From positions 1 through 34,464 of the IMG/VR virus record IMGVR_UViG_3300007609_000055: a stretch of DNA of 34,464 nt. One strand, given 5' to 3'. The DNA comes from a virus. Made by a program: the position numbers and the translations under genes. Below the pieces are notes generated by a model. It was not told the DNA's origin. It saw only the letters and a program-made list of their open reading frames with translations, and searched no databases. Positions within the stretch are counted from its first letter, which is position 1. The number at the start of each line of letters is the position of its first letter. Shown here piece by piece: positions 1 to 7,866 of the stretch.

Positions 1-742
1 CTTTAAACCATAGTATATTAGATTCTACTTCATTCCAAAGACTACCTTTTCTCAAGAAATCATTTAGTGTTCCGTAACTGTCTACACTCAATTCCACTTT
101 AAGCTTTTTAACTTCTCGCAGCAAGTCGTATAACTCGCCTTTTGGTTTTATAGTGGCATTTGTAATTAACAGCAGTGTAAGTTCTTGTCTGTTACACTTT
201 TTTAATAGGTCTATCAGTTTAGCTTCTTCCATTAACGGCTCGCCGCCAAGAAGTTTAATAAATCTTAGTTCTGACAAATCATAATCGTCAAGTATGGTAT
301 TTTTAGCAATAATACCGCTATGTTTAATGCCTAACTTTTTTGCATCGCTGTACCAACTTGTGCTAAGTTCAGGACCGCACATTCTACATTTGTTATTGCA
401 GACATTGCTAAAAGTTAAATCAATATTAGTTAGCTTTGGTATTTTACCTCTGCCTTCTTCCGGGAATCCAAAATGCGTTACTTGATTCATATCGAGACGC
501 ATACTGTGTCCGCTAGTTGCTTCGTCTGCATAGCACTTACTGCAACCTTTGTTGTATTCATCTTTTAGCATCTTGTTTCTTAAGTCTACAAGAAACGGAT
601 GGTTAAATGGATCCGGATGGTCTACTGTTAAGTCGTCAGGAGTTTCTTCCCATCGAAAGTAACAGCATGGAAATATTCTGCCATCGGGCCGTGTAGCTAA
701 ATGATGGAATGGTAAGTCGCAGCCGTGCTTTCTTTTATCCAT
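1..742 (-). CDS. Radical SAM protein with N-terminal twitch domain (3' end beyond window)
   Basis: This gene has no stop codon inside the window: 247 codons are open from ATG 742 to base 1, so the C-terminus is missing. The N-terminal part carries C8, a CC pair at 26-27 just after a PDG turn, and C67/C70. This is the cysteine pattern of an auxiliary-cluster (twitch) domain placed before the catalytic domain. The catalytic motif CNNKCRMC follows at 115-122 (CX3CX2C, the 4Fe-4S cluster that cleaves S-adenosylmethionine), then GGEP at 166-169. The start is supported by AGAGGA about 6 bases upstream. The start overlaps the end of the preceding radical SAM gene by 8 bases, so translation is probably coupled. 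Family knowledge: such proteins are usually called N-terminal twitch radical SAM proteins, and their substrates are mostly unknown. It is related in architecture to the genes at 1921, 4050 and 5380. Confidence 0.88.
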   Translation of the reverse strand, partial: MDKRKHGCDLPFHHLATRPDGRIFPCCYFRWEETPDDLTVDHPDPFNHPFLVDLRNKMLKDEYNKGCSKCYADEATSGHSMRLDMNQVTHFGFPEEGRGKIPKLTNIDLTFSNVCNNKCRMCGPELSTSWYSDAKKLGIKHSGIIAKNTILDDYDLSELRFIKLLGGEPLMEEAKLIDLLKKCNRQELTLLLITNATIKPKGELYDLLREVKKLKVELSVDSYGTLNDFLRKGSLWNEVESNILWFK

Positions 743-1931
743 TCTTGTCCTCTGCTATAGGTTCGAGTACATCTATATTAAAATGTCCTTTAACTACATC
801 TATGTAATTCTGTTCGTATTTGCTCTTCGGAGCACATAGTCCACAGCCACAGGTATGTTTAGGACAAGTAATTGTCGGCATAGTTCCAGTTTGAAGTTTT
901 TCTCGTAAGTCTTCAATAATCTTCTTACCTTCGCTAATTTTGCCTATAGCACCTCTTGTGCCATCAAAGCGTGCTTGGCAGGTTTGATGATGGTAAACTA
1001 AATCTGTTTGCTGTTCTAGATGTAGGAAAAACCAATTTACACTACACTGCCAGCCTTTGAATTCTCTCATGTCTACAAATGTGCTTTTTCTACTTTCGCC
1101 TTTAAGGCTAAGACACATTTCTCTACTACCGCAGCAAGGTCTGCCGATAGACATACCTAGTTTTTTCTTTTCGGTTGTTTTTTCGCTCGCGGCACTAAGT
1201 ATCTTGCTTTCTTCTAAATCTTGTTTTTTTCCGTTTAGGCGTTCATTCCTATACTTCCAGTAGTTTTTCATATAGTCTATCTGTTCTTCAGTGTAGGTAT
1301 GTGCAAAGCTACTACGACTATCTGGTTCTTCTCCGATAACTCTAGGAACATATTTTACGCCGTGCGCATCGAGAAATTCACAAAGGTCTTTACATTCATC
1401 GAAATATGCCGCGTGAAACATTACATTTACACTAACTGTAAAGTCGTGTGCAGGCCCTTCAGTATGAAATTGTACTATACGATCTCTAACTTGCTGTTTG
1501 AGTTTATTATCACTTTCAGCATGATAACTGACTGTAGCATGTCCAAAATTTTCCATCACAGCAGTAGCCATCTTTTTACCCATTGCTCCGTTTGTAGTAA
1601 GAGCAAAACCGCAACTCCAACGATGTTTATATTTTTCTTCGTATTGTTGTTTAAGGTACTGCGCAAAAGGAATAAAGTTCGGGTTTACTGTTGGTTCTCC
1701 TCCTGTAAATCCGATGTTTGCTTCCTTAAACAATCGATGCTGCATGTACAAGTCAATGTACTCAAACAAAAAGTCTGTATTGTTTTTAAGTTCATCGAGT
1801 GTAGCGTGTTTGCTAAAGTTGTCGTGTCGGTGTGCTGGACAATAACTGCAATCGTAGTTACAGCGTCTACCGGTGTCCCAAGTTACCTGAAATACTTTTC
1901 CGGTCAATAGGTCAATTGTATCAAAACTCAT
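735..1931 (-). CDS. Radical SAM protein with cysteine-rich C-terminus
   Basis: The 398-residue protein has its radical SAM motif at the N-terminus: CNYDCSYC at residues 24-31, followed by an FTGGEP stretch near residue 75 that matches the SAM-binding GGE motif. The C-terminal third is rich in cysteine (a CC...C group near 264-270, single cysteines near 294 and 317, and CPKHTCGCGLC near 354-364). This fits a SPASM-like region holding one or two extra iron-sulfur clusters. The layout (catalytic domain first, auxiliary region last) is opposite to that of its neighbours at 1, 1921, 4050 and 5380. The ATG at 1931 has AAGGA upstream and overlaps the preceding gene by 11 bases. The chemistry is radical-based modification, but the substrate cannot be inferred. 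The domain call is secure; a specific function is not. Confidence 0.9.
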   Translation of the reverse strand: MSFDTIDLLTGKVFQVTWDTGRRCNYDCSYCPAHRHDNFSKHATLDELKNNTDFLFEYIDLYMQHRLFKEANIGFTGGEPTVNPNFIPFAQYLKQQYEEKYKHRWSCGFALTTNGAMGKKMATAVMENFGHATVSYHAESDNKLKQQVRDRIVQFHTEGPAHDFTVSVNVMFHAAYFDECKDLCEFLDAHGVKYVPRVIGEEPDSRSSFAHTYTEEQIDYMKNYWKYRNERLNGKKQDLEESKILSAASEKTTEKKKLGMSIGRPCCGSREMCLSLKGESRKSTFVDMREFKGWQCSVNWFFLHLEQQTDLVYHHQTCQARFDGTRGAIGKISEGKKIIEDLREKLQTGTMPTITCPKHTCGCGLCAPKSKYEQNYIDVVKGHFNIDVLEPIAEDKNG

Positions 1932-3240
1932 TTGTATAATCCTTGAATGCTGGTTCTACGTCTGTTAAATTTTCGCCGCGTATAGCGTCTAATTGCTTCG
2001 TGTAGCGTACAAACTCATGCCAGTGGGTACTGTGGTAGCTATCACTGTTCATGTACTTACACACGCCCTGTGCGATGCTCTGTGCTTGTTTAACAGTGTG
2101 TTCGTCGAAGTTGTTTTCTTTTACCCACTCTACAAAATCATTAAATCTCTGAGTTAGTTTAGCTTTGGCTTCGTCTGGAAGAACTCTGATATTTAAATGC
2201 TGCGGGTGATGTGCAACATGGTGTGTTATAATAGGACGTCGTTTACTAGAGTTTATTTTTGTGAAACCACTTTCAGTTAGTTTCCATTTCATAAAATCTA
2301 TCATATGATTAACATTATATGCTGTTACTGTATAAGCAAGCCATCCGTATATGTTATCGGGCATGTTATCTAGTGCTTGAAGATTCTTATAGAGCTTTTC
2401 CCATTTAGCCGGATATCTTTGATACTCTAAAACCTTTCCGTATCCGTCTATACTTGCTCCGACACGCACTTGTCTAAAATTCTTCCACATTTTAGATACA
2501 CGCGGAGGCAGTGTACTCATGTTAGTGTTATATTCTATTATTATGTTACCGGCAGCATTTTGGTCTATACATTTTTGCAGGAAGTTATAATGACGCTCTA
2601 TTAACATAGGTTCGCCGCCGGCAAAGTATATGTGCCGTATGTTATCTATATGCTTTTCTAGGTACTCCCAGAACGGTTCGTGATTTGGCCAATCATATTC
2701 AGTTGCACACAATTTTCCGTTCACTTCTTTAATTTCTACATCTCCGCTAGTTTCTTTAAAGAAGTTAGATCCGGTTAGTTTGATCCAGTCGTCGTACCAC
2801 GCATTTGAATCTGTCGGTCCACACATGCGGCACTTTAGGTTACAAAAATTACCAAAACGTAAATCGTAGTACTTGACAGGTGTACGGTTAACGTCAATAG
2901 TGCCATCCTGTGCAGTTTCCGAACGAGCTTGCTCTAGTGTGTAATCCCATTGCTCTTGTTCGTATTGTCTACGGCTGTTAAGTCCAGACTGTTCCTCAGA
3001 CAAACAGCGTCCGCACTCGCTATTCCACACTCCATTGAGCATGTTTAAGCGCATTTCTTTCATTAGTTCTGCATTGCGAGCTTCGTCGAGACTGTCTGCA
3101 CCTGCATTATATGCCGAGCCATCTTCTTTTCGAATAACTCCGCGATTTTTTGTCACGTTGGCTTGACAGCAGACTCGTAAGTCGCCGTTGGCTCTTGCAG
3201 CTTGAAATATCCAAGGAATAGGACAAAAAGTATTAGCCAT
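1921..3240 (-). CDS. Radical SAM protein with N-terminal twitch domain
   Basis: The 439-residue protein has an N-terminal auxiliary-cluster region: C6 in a CPIPW motif, CC at 24-25 after a NGD turn, and C76/C79 in CGRC. The catalytic motif CNLKCRMC is at 133-140 and is followed by FAGGEP. The residues before the catalytic cluster (KYYDLRFGNFC) resemble those in the gene at 5380, so the two are probably paralogues. The visible part of the gene at the left edge shares the CRMCGP stretch. The ribosome-binding site is weak (AAAGAAA), and the ATG overlaps the preceding PP-loop gene by 8 bases, so translational coupling is likely. Known for the family: 4Fe-4S enzymes that generate a 5'-deoxyadenosyl radical. 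The substrate is unknown. Confidence 0.9.
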   Translation of the reverse strand: MANTFCPIPWIFQAARANGDLRVCCQANVTKNRGVIRKEDGSAYNAGADSLDEARNAELMKEMRLNMLNGVWNSECGRCLSEEQSGLNSRRQYEQEQWDYTLEQARSETAQDGTIDVNRTPVKYYDLRFGNFCNLKCRMCGPTDSNAWYDDWIKLTGSNFFKETSGDVEIKEVNGKLCATEYDWPNHEPFWEYLEKHIDNIRHIYFAGGEPMLIERHYNFLQKCIDQNAAGNIIIEYNTNMSTLPPRVSKMWKNFRQVRVGASIDGYGKVLEYQRYPAKWEKLYKNLQALDNMPDNIYGWLAYTVTAYNVNHMIDFMKWKLTESGFTKINSSKRRPIITHHVAHHPQHLNIRVLPDEAKAKLTQRFNDFVEWVKENNFDEHTVKQAQSIAQGVCKYMNSDSYHSTHWHEFVRYTKQLDAIRGENLTDVEPAFKDYTNEF

Positions 3241-4057
3241 TTTTAATTTCTTTAACCATATCGTCTAATCGAGAATCAGCCCAGTCTCTTTCTTCACACC
3301 ACCAGCACTGTTTACATTCAGGGATTTCCATACCCGGCTTGTAATCCTTAAAACTTCCACAAACTTCTTTAATAATTTCGTGCTGCTCGATGTCTCCTTC
3401 ACAGCTACGTGTATTATAATACAAATCTGTAATATTGTAAAGATGATATTGTGCCACTATCCAATCTTTTTTTACAAAACGAAATGGATGAGCCATAACT
3501 GCATTAACTTTCCCACTGTAGACCCATACATCTTCCGGTATACCTTGGTCTGCATCCTTGTCTCTATTAGTCATACGATCTGCTCTAGTTGCATCCGGAT
3601 TCTTACTAGTAGCATTAAACACTGCGTCATGTTTATTTTCCCAAGCAGCAAACTTATTAAAACTTCCTACTATAATCTGGTCACCGCTTCTTCCGTGTAT
3701 TATCGGTCCGATCACGCCGTGCTCTAATTCCGGAGGAATATAGGTTGTTATTCTATTTTCAATTATGTTAGGAAATCTGTCTTTAAACCATTGATACACT
3801 TGTTTACTAATATAGCCTTGCCAAGGTCGTGTTTCCCAACATCTCTGATAAGTTATAACATCAATTTTTGTTTCGAGATTGTGCTTTTCTATAATTGTAC
3901 ACAAAAAATATGTTAACAACGCACTATCTGCGCCGCCACTTAAATTTACGCCGACTCTTTTCCAAGAAGAATTAAAAGCAATATCTAAGTGATTAAATCT
4001 TTCAACAATTAAGTCGTTGCGAATGCTATCGTATAAGTGATTGTTTGCATCAAACAT
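3233..4057 (-). CDS. QueC-like PP-loop ATP pyrophosphatase
   Basis: The 274-residue protein contains SGGADS at 40-45, the PP-loop of N-type ATP pyrophosphatases, which activate a carboxyl or carbonyl group by adenylation. Near the C-terminus four cysteines (RSCEG, then PECKQCWWCEER) resemble the zinc site of QueC, where a Cys is followed by a CxxCxxC group and an arginine. It is somewhat longer than bacterial QueC (about 230 residues) and otherwise diverged. It sits between two radical SAM genes and overlaps both by 8 bases, so it very probably belongs to their pathway. QueC makes preQ0 from carboxydeazaguanine. No QueD or FolE gene is visible here and none of the radical SAM genes looks like the short QueE, so a deazaguanine pathway is possible but unsupported. 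Other roles for a PP-loop enzyme (amide or nitrile formation on a sugar or peptide) fit as well. Confidence 0.85.
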   Translation of the reverse strand: MFDANNHLYDSIRNDLIVERFNHLDIAFNSSWKRVGVNLSGGADSALLTYFLCTIIEKHNLETKIDVITYQRCWETRPWQGYISKQVYQWFKDRFPNIIENRITTYIPPELEHGVIGPIIHGRSGDQIIVGSFNKFAAWENKHDAVFNATSKNPDATRADRMTNRDKDADQGIPEDVWVYSGKVNAVMAHPFRFVKKDWIVAQYHLYNITDLYYNTRSCEGDIEQHEIIKEVCGSFKDYKPGMEIPECKQCWWCEERDWADSRLDDMVKEIKNG

Positions 4058-5390
4058 GCTCGATTCTCTCTATATTTGTTCCGTTAAATTTATAATTAAC
4101 CATGTGCTCATTAAACTTCTGTTGCCATATCTTATCTGTTTTTCTAATATATACCATAAACGCTTCCCACTGTGCTTGAGACACATGATTATTGAAAACA
4201 TAGTGTTCGACTTCATTCAATCCTTCAAGGGCAGTTCTTAAATCTGTAAATTCTCTTTTACGGGGATTCCAAGACCTTCTGTAAGTATGCTGATCTAAAT
4301 TAGCAAATCTTTTTTGTCTTTCCCGTTCAACAACATCTTTAGCTTTTTGTATATCAGCTTTAACTTCGTCTGCAAAATACAGAGCCATAAGAGACGGATT
4401 CATATATCTAGGAGTATATACAATAGAACAGTCTATAAAGTTTACATCAAGCTCCATAAAAGACTCAAATATGTTTTCAATATCCATAATCTGATATGCA
4501 CTTGTGGTACACACTATATTAAGCTCTGATTTTTTATCTATCTCTCTAAAAACTCGAACATTTTCTGTTAACTTATCCCAGTCTCCTGTTCTAAAATAAC
4601 CATAAATATTTTTGCCTGCATCAAGGCTCATATGAATTATACTTCTATCAAACGGTTCTAACAGTTTGCTTAGTTTTACTGGATCAAATTTAGCATTAAA
4701 ATTAGAATGAAACGCTAATCTTATGTTTGCAGCATTAGGGTGTTGTGCAAGAAGTTCTAGGCAAGGAAAAAATTGTTTCTGATACAATACTTCTCCGCCG
4801 GCAAAATCAATTTTCATAATGTTAGGAAAATTTTTATTCAAATCACTAACAAGTTCTTCCATTTGCTCTATGCTTATAGAAATTGACAAATTCATATTTT
4901 TATCAGTTTTATGAAATTCTCTAGTCAACTGGATAAGTTTATGTTTTCGATCTTCTTCGTCTGCTTCGTAGTGTTTTAATTTCGTCATCCAGCCTGAGCT
5001 ATACACATCAGAACAATGCAAGCACGCCATGTTACAACTGTTGCTGAATCTTATTTCGACATGTCTCAAAGAAGCAAAATCAATTTCTCCAGTATCAGAA
5101 TCATATAAATTTAAATCTACTACTCTATCCAAAACATGATCAAAATCATGTCGCATACTTTGACTGCCAATTTCTTCTGCTTCCTTACACAGATGGCACC
5201 CTTGACTCCAAGTGCCTGACATCATTTCTTTTCGATGCTTCAGGAAACCCGGGCTGTTTATAATATCAGAAGGTTTTACACTGTCTTCAATAATATACAG
5301 CTCGTCTGATTGTTGTGGGCAGCTGGTAACAAATCCGTTTTTATAATTAATGCCTCCCAGTGCGTAAGGACACACTATGCTATTTGACAT
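4050..5390 (-). CDS. Radical SAM protein with N-terminal twitch-like domain (variant)
   Basis: The 446-residue protein has the catalytic motif CNMACLHC at 119-126 and an FAGGE motif further on. The N-terminal auxiliary region is present (C7, C24, C65, C68), but position 24 is a single cysteine (SCPQQ) where the sister proteins have a CC pair, and the CxPW signature is CPYA. This suggests a changed auxiliary cluster or a different substrate. The region after the catalytic cluster is unlike its neighbours and rich in charged residues. The start has a strong AAGGAG site about 8 bases upstream and overlaps the gene at 5380 by 11 bases. Base composition seems more AT-rich than in the flanking genes, which may hint at separate acquisition; I have not measured this. 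Confidence 0.88.
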   Translation of the reverse strand: MSNSIVCPYALGGINYKNGFVTSCPQQSDELYIIEDSVKPSDIINSPGFLKHRKEMMSGTWSQGCHLCKEAEEIGSQSMRHDFDHVLDRVVDLNLYDSDTGEIDFASLRHVEIRFSNSCNMACLHCSDVYSSGWMTKLKHYEADEEDRKHKLIQLTREFHKTDKNMNLSISISIEQMEELVSDLNKNFPNIMKIDFAGGEVLYQKQFFPCLELLAQHPNAANIRLAFHSNFNAKFDPVKLSKLLEPFDRSIIHMSLDAGKNIYGYFRTGDWDKLTENVRVFREIDKKSELNIVCTTSAYQIMDIENIFESFMELDVNFIDCSIVYTPRYMNPSLMALYFADEVKADIQKAKDVVERERQKRFANLDQHTYRRSWNPRKREFTDLRTALEGLNEVEHYVFNNHVSQAQWEAFMVYIRKTDKIWQQKFNEHMVNYKFNGTNIERIEHV

Positions 5391-6783
5391 TAAAAATCTC
5401 CTTCATTTCAGGAAAGATTTCAGCAAAGTTTACATTTCTTTGAGTATCACAGCGTTGTAAAAATTCTTGCATTTCAGGCAACCTGACACTCCAGTCTTCG
5501 CTTTCCATAAATTTAAGCATACCTTCTAGTCGCTTAATTCCGTAGCTGGCGTCCATAAACTGTTCTTTGGTAACTTTGCCTTTATGCCAGCTGGGAACTC
5601 CCAGCTCCCAGTTCTCTTCCCACCAAGGGTAAAATTCCTCATACTTGCGACGACATTCTTCCTTGAACCACTTTGGCAATACTTTAACATTAAGGTGAGG
5701 AGGATGATACACAAAGTGATAATTAACACCGCCTGCGCCAAAGGGCCACATATTAATCTTACGAAATCCTTCTTGCAGTTTCCATTTAATAAAGTCTGGA
5801 ATATAGTATATGTTTAGCGCCTGTACTGCACATGCAACTGTTACTTCTACATTATCCGAAGTTTCTTTGTCAAGGATGTGAAACACTTCTTTGGTTCTTT
5901 CCCAGATGCTAGGATATCGAATATATTCGTTTCTTTCCATTATATCATCAACACTGTAATGAAAACGAACTAGCTTAAATTCTTTCCATAAGTCGAATAA
6001 ATCGTCTCGCCATTCAACTCCGTTACTGTTATATCGAAGTTCCAGGTTCTTCGCATGACCCTGACGTATTGCTTCTTCAAGTATTTCATAATGTTCCTCA
6101 ATAATTAAGCTTTCGCCTCCTGCAAAATAAATCTGTTGCATGTTGGGCATTTGTTCATAGAACTGTTTCCAGAATGTAGGATTAGCTTTGTGCCAGTTAT
6201 AACTACTGCCATTGTAACTGCCTTTATCCTTCCACTGCATTGTTTCTTTTAGGTTTGGATTTTTAACTTCTGGATAAATTGCTTGCCAATCTTTGATCCA
6301 CCCTGAACTATCGTGAGGTGAACACATTACACAGGCTAATTGACACTTAGTTCCAAATCGTAAATCAATGTAGGCAAGTTGAGGAGGAACGCTGCCATCT
6401 TCTTGTGTGTTAGCAATTAAATTATCTACATCTACTCGTTCACTCCAATATGCAGTTTCCCACATACGCTTAGAGTTATGTCCAGCAGCTTCTTCTTTGT
6501 AACATTTCATGCAGCTGGGCGGCATTTCGCCGTTGAGCATTTGCTTGCGAACATTTTTCATATAAGTGCTGTTCCAAGCTGTTTCAAAATCGCTAACATT
6601 TAAATTGTTAGGCTTGCCATCGTCGGTTTTAAGTATGCCTACTTGTCCGCCGTGCTCTTTGTCGTTGGTTGCTCCAACAGAACTAGCATTAGCTGTACAA
6701 CATACTCTCATACTTCCATCTGGGCGAGTGCTTAGATGCACCCACGGTAAAATACACCATGTGTCGGATACTTTTTTGCTCAT
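5380..6783 (-). CDS. Radical SAM protein with N-terminal twitch domain
   Basis: This is the longest of the set at 467 residues. It has C10 in CILPW, CC at 28-29 after PDG, and CMKC at 91-94, then the catalytic CQLACVMC at 147-154 and FAGGES. Architecture and local sequence match the gene at 1921 (shared LRFG before the cluster, shared NSKR/NSRR after the CxxC, and a shared block with VKVLP or IRVLP in the C-terminal third), so these are likely duplicates. A TAGGTAAG site lies upstream of ATG 6783. A 12-base gap separates it from the preceding gene, the only gap in the whole cluster. The enzyme class is clear but the substrate is unknown. Confidence 0.9.
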   Translation of the reverse strand: MSKKVSDTWCILPWVHLSTRPDGSMRVCCTANASSVGATNDKEHGGQVGILKTDDGKPNNLNVSDFETAWNSTYMKNVRKQMLNGEMPPSCMKCYKEEAAGHNSKRMWETAYWSERVDVDNLIANTQEDGSVPPQLAYIDLRFGTKCQLACVMCSPHDSSGWIKDWQAIYPEVKNPNLKETMQWKDKGSYNGSSYNWHKANPTFWKQFYEQMPNMQQIYFAGGESLIIEEHYEILEEAIRQGHAKNLELRYNSNGVEWRDDLFDLWKEFKLVRFHYSVDDIMERNEYIRYPSIWERTKEVFHILDKETSDNVEVTVACAVQALNIYYIPDFIKWKLQEGFRKINMWPFGAGGVNYHFVYHPPHLNVKVLPKWFKEECRRKYEEFYPWWEENWELGVPSWHKGKVTKEQFMDASYGIKRLEGMLKFMESEDWSVRLPEMQEFLQRCDTQRNVNFAEIFPEMKEIFNVK

Positions 6784-6795
6784 ACAAGTACTTAC

Positions 6796-7866
6796 CTAAT
6801 TAACTATGTAGTTTATTTCGTTATGATACGCTTTATTTTTTGCGCAAGTTTTAATGCACCTTGCTAGATGAAGATTGTGATAAGGATTCCAACTAGCTTC
6901 TAAAAGCTTTTCGTACCAAGGATGATCCATTACTTCTTGTATAGAATGCTTTTTTAAACTGTTCCATTCTGGATCAAATTGTCCTAGTTTTTCCAGGATG
7001 TTTTCTTTGTTCTTAAATGCACTATCCCAGAGAAAACAGCAGGGCCACATTGTGAGATCACTAGCTATAAATATTTCACTTTCGTGTACATATTTACAGA
7101 CTATGCTATCAGTTATTGCTTTTATTTTTTCTTCGTCAACACTACTGGTTTGATATTCTTCTATGAATCTATCAAGCTCTCTTACTACTTCAACTTTACT
7201 GTGTTCTTTGGCTCCAGTAGTAGTAATTGTTTGTGTCTTTTCTACTATTTTCTTGTCTTGTTTTTTCTTCAGCACAGCTATCCAATCATGATAACTGTTT
7301 CGCATACCCGTTCTAGTTGCAAAATCAAAATTTAACTTTTTTGCATGGTCTTTAGCAACATCTAATTCATGCTCATTATGATCAAACATAATATAAATCC
7401 AAGTTGCGCTACTAGGAGGCGCAGCATCTGCGTATGCTGTCATATTGCGCTCTATTATATCAAACTTAGTGTTTACCCTGTAAATGTGATTAGTTTCCTT
7501 GTGTCCGTCGACACAAAAATGTATATGTACCTTTCCTGGATATTCGCTGGCTATTGTTCCCAGTCTATGCCACCAGTCCGCAGTTTGATACCCACCGTTA
7601 GTGCTTAACTCACAATACGCACCGTTACTTGTTAAGTAGGAAACCATGTCTACACATTCATTATTCACTGCCGGGTCTCCAAGTACTCCACAAAATTTAA
7701 ATTCTCTATTAACGATGTCATTTTTTGTAGGAAATAGTCGCTTGATATCCGCCAGGCTAAAACTTTGCAGAGTAAGTTTATCTGCGTTTAGTGTTCTGGC
7801 ACAACCCGGGCAAGCAGCATTGCACTTACTGGTAATTTCTAGTTCGATTTTTCTTATGTATTTCAT
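6796..7866 (-). CDS. Radical SAM protein with C-terminal SPASM-like cysteines
   Basis: The 356-residue protein begins with a strand followed by CNAACPGC at 15-22 (CX3CX2C). The usual GGE motif is replaced by CGVLGDP. The C-terminal part has a cysteine near 257, CC near 274 (WPCCFLW) and cysteines near 336-340, a spacing consistent with an auxiliary iron-sulfur cluster. It is a clear paralogue of the next gene upstream at 7863, which shares the GDP motif, a DGxxxTNHIYR segment and an FDHN(E/Q)H segment. Start and stop form the classic ATGA overlap with that gene, with GGAG upstream. Its partner is probably that paralogue; whether they form a heterodimer or act one after the other cannot be seen. 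Confidence 0.9.
   Translation of the reverse strand: MKYIRKIELEITSKCNAACPGCARTLNADKLTLQSFSLADIKRLFPTKNDIVNREFKFCGVLGDPAVNNECVDMVSYLTSNGAYCELSTNGGYQTADWWHRLGTIASEYPGKVHIHFCVDGHKETNHIYRVNTKFDIIERNMTAYADAAPPSSATWIYIMFDHNEHELDVAKDHAKKLNFDFATRTGMRNSYHDWIAVLKKKQDKKIVEKTQTITTTGAKEHSKVEVVRELDRFIEEYQTSSVDEEKIKAITDSIVCKYVHESEIFIASDLTMWPCCFLWDSAFKNKENILEKLGQFDPEWNSLKKHSIQEVMDHPWYEKLLEASWNPYHNLHLARCIKTCAKNKAYHNEINYIVN

Noticed and set aside
1299-1910. 203-codon plus-strand open frame opposite the radical SAM gene at 735
   Set aside because: It is a complement of a clear radical SAM gene, rich in Phe/Cys/Ser/Val as expected for antisense frames, has no recognisable domain, and no plus-strand gene is supported anywhere else.
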